Below, in pieces: positions 62,556 to 64,000 of a stretch of 64,000 bases of DNA; the stretch's first letter is position 1; each line of letters begins with the position of its first letter. A program made the position numbers and the translations under genes. Origin of the DNA: Persicobacter sp. CCB-QB2 (lineage in GTDB: Bacteria; Bacteroidota; Bacteroidia; Cytophagales; Cyclobacteriaceae). The stretch spans positions 2,480,001 through 2,544,000 of the forward strand of contig NZ_LBGV01000001.1 of assembly GCF_001274635.1 (NCBI RefSeq), given 5' to 3'. A model generated the notes under the pieces. It was not told where the DNA came from and made no database searches. It saw only the letters and a program-made list of their open reading frames with translations.

Positions 62556-62679
62556 TATAAATTAAATCAGGGATAAAAATTCAGGTAATAGCACCTGCGC
62601 ATCAACGCAAAACGAAAAGGCAGGTGAAGTGCCGGACGGAAGCATGCTCCATCCGGACTGACCATTAAATATGGTAGGA

Positions 62680-64000
62680 TTAGAATAAATTGAATCGCAT
62701 TCCCAGCTGACCGCGAATACCGTAGTACTCCACTTTCTCCGGTCTATCGGATACCCCGTGGAAATACACCAATGGAGAGTTGGTCAGGTTATTCAGCTCG
62801 GCATAGATCTTCACGCGATCGCTCACCGAATAGGCGGCGGAGAAATCCAACATGAAGTTTTTATCATACCACTGGTAATGCGCCGCTCCGGCTTCCAGGC
62901 GATATTCTGAAATAAAGGCACCCTTATAGTTGGCGGCCATGCGCAACATCAAGCCATTGCGCTCATAATAAAGAGAGGCATTGTAAATGTGTTTGGGTTG
63001 GTTTTTCAGTGGCTCATACACCATGGTACCATCTGCCAATGGCATCTCCAGCTCCGAAGCCGTATAGGTGTAATTCATGTCAATGCCAAAGCCACTGGCC
63101 CAACCGGGCAGGAAGGTCAATCGCTTGGAAAAAGCCAATTCTAAACCGGCTAACCACCCACCATTGGAGTTCTCCGGACGATGGAAAGTGGTTAGGGTAC
63201 CATCGACCATTTCCTGTGATGCATTGGTATAGATTACATCATCCAGTTGCTTGAAGAAAACACCTGCCGACATCAGCCCAATATCCTGAAAGAAATGCTC
63301 CACCATCAGATCAAAATTATGCGCATAGGTCGGACGCAAATTCATATTTCCACCAGAGACCATCGGTAAGCCATTCTGCCCCATATTCGTGGAAGTAGAA
63401 GGATTCAATTGGGAGAAGTTCGGACGGGCAAAGGTGCGAGTGTAGGCGGCACGAAGATTCGTTTGCTCATTGGCCGCATATTTCAAATGCCCCATTGGCA
63501 ATAGAGAATGATAGTTATTTTTCGGGCTTACCGCCGTCAGTTGTCCTTCTTCATCCATATCGTAGCCATCCATCTGAACGGCCGTGTGCTCATAGCGCAT
63601 CCCTCCAACAAAGTCTAACTTGGAATTGATATGCCATTCTCCCATCATATAACCTGCCGTCACCTGCTCGCGGGCAATCGTATTGGAAAGTAATAAATTA
63701 TCCGTATTCGTCAGATCCATAAATGCTGCCTGACCTTCAGGGCTATTGACCCAGTTGGCCGTTTGATCCAGCTCTCCCATCGTCATATGTGGCAACAAAA
63801 CATCGCCATAGGGAGAACCCATTTCTCTAAGGTAACTATTGCGTTGCGGCAGAGCCTCCGTCTCAAATCCGGACAGCGGATACACCGGCATACCTGGGAT
63901 TCCCAATCCTGCCATGGAAAGGTAAAGCGCCTGACCGGTGGTCATCTCATGCTCCTTGACTCTGTACTTACCGCCAAATTTAATCTTGAAGTTCTCCGTT
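62680..64000 (-). CDS. TonB-dependent receptor, C-terminal part
   Basis: The frame is open to the window edge, so the gene starts outside. The visible ~440 residues form the outer-membrane barrel: GEWHINSKLDFVGGMRYEHT, NLRAAYTRTFARPNFSQLNPST, NLRPTYAHNFDLMVEHFF and the final GIRGQLGMRFNLF (in parts). The RPNFSQLNP motif is typical of TonB receptors of the carbohydrate or TonB/CarboxypepD type in marine bacteria. The upstream plug and signal are not visible. Confidence 0.88.
   Translation of the reverse strand, partial: TENFKIKFGGKYRVKEHEMTTGQALYLSMAGLGIPGMPVYPLSGFETEALPQRNSYLREMGSPYGDVLLPHMTMGELDQTANWVNSPEGQAAFMDLTNTDNLLLSNTIAREQVTAGYMMGEWHINSKLDFVGGMRYEHTAVQMDGYDMDEEGQLTAVSPKNNYHSLLPMGHLKYAANEQTNLRAAYTRTFARPNFSQLNPSTSTNMGQNGLPMVSGGNMNLRPTYAHNFDLMVEHFFQDIGLMSAGVFFKQLDDVIYTNASQEMVDGTLTTFHRPENSNGGWLAGLELAFSKRLTFLPGWASGFGIDMNYTYTASELEMPLADGTMVYEPLKNQPKHIYNASLYYERNGLMLRMAANYKGAFISEYRLEAGAAHYQWYDKNFMLDFSAAYSVSDRVKIYAELNNLTNSPLVYFHGVSDRPEKVEYYGIRGQLGMRFNLF

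Overview
The window looks like a chromosomal segment of a marine Bacteroidota, most likely a Cytophagales/Persicobacter-like lineage (inference). The evidence is: a SusC-like TonB receptor paired with a DUF4249 lipoprotein; a type IX secretion C-terminal sorting domain on a secreted beta-helix protein; TAnnTTTG-type -7 promoter boxes; and secreted beta-helix proteins of the polysaccharide-lyase fold. No rRNA, CRISPR array or prophage is seen. One tRNA (Ala, GGC) and one intact insertion sequence are present.

Layout: 1-434 is the end of a Na+-pumping decarboxylase beta subunit. 1168-8020 holds small secreted and membrane proteins, a GAF/PAS coiled-coil membrane protein, an RGG-rich protein and tRNA-Ala. 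8196-10141 is a two-component system. 10911-17922 holds four head-to-tail copies of a peroxiredoxin/thioredoxin/small-protein operon, each with its own OxyR-type operator. A divergent OxyR with both redox cysteines follows at 18008-18946. 20510-28092 carries a propeller-Dabb fusion, two Hsp20 proteins, DUF805, an FAH-family hydrolase and a decaying AraC/monooxygenase region beside an intact SDR. 28101-32255 is a TonB receptor/DUF4249 locus. 33045-34935 is an ISNCY-like element. 35131-46357 is one operon: a very large pyruvate:ferredoxin oxidoreductase, rnfCDGEA, a small Cys-rich membrane protein, a plant-type ferredoxin-NADP reductase and rnfB. 47031-53543 includes a broken erythromycin-esterase-like gene, acetyltransferase, an AraC/MsrQ-like/NmrA-like cluster and a CDF transporter. 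53973-59390 has two large secreted beta-helix proteins. 59678-64000 has a DUF4279 gene pair, a GNAT protein, a lipoprotein phosphatase and the end of a TonB receptor.

The most unexpected structure is a dispersed family of about 200-220 bp elements (a MITE-like repeat). There are at least twelve recognisable copies, in both orientations, with about 14-bp terminal inverted repeats ([A/C]CCCGRATTATTCA) flanked by TAA/TTA. The copy at 11244-11460 splits the third gene of the first peroxiredoxin cassette. The three intact sister cassettes give an uninterrupted reference for the same site and show a 3-bp TAA duplication. Three further copies end exactly at the TAA stop codon of the adjacent gene.

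Functionally, two themes stand out. One is peroxide defence amplified fourfold under OxyR. The other is a ferredoxin hub: PFOR would reduce ferredoxin, Rnf would pass the electrons to NAD+ while pumping ions, and FNR would link the same pool to NADP+.
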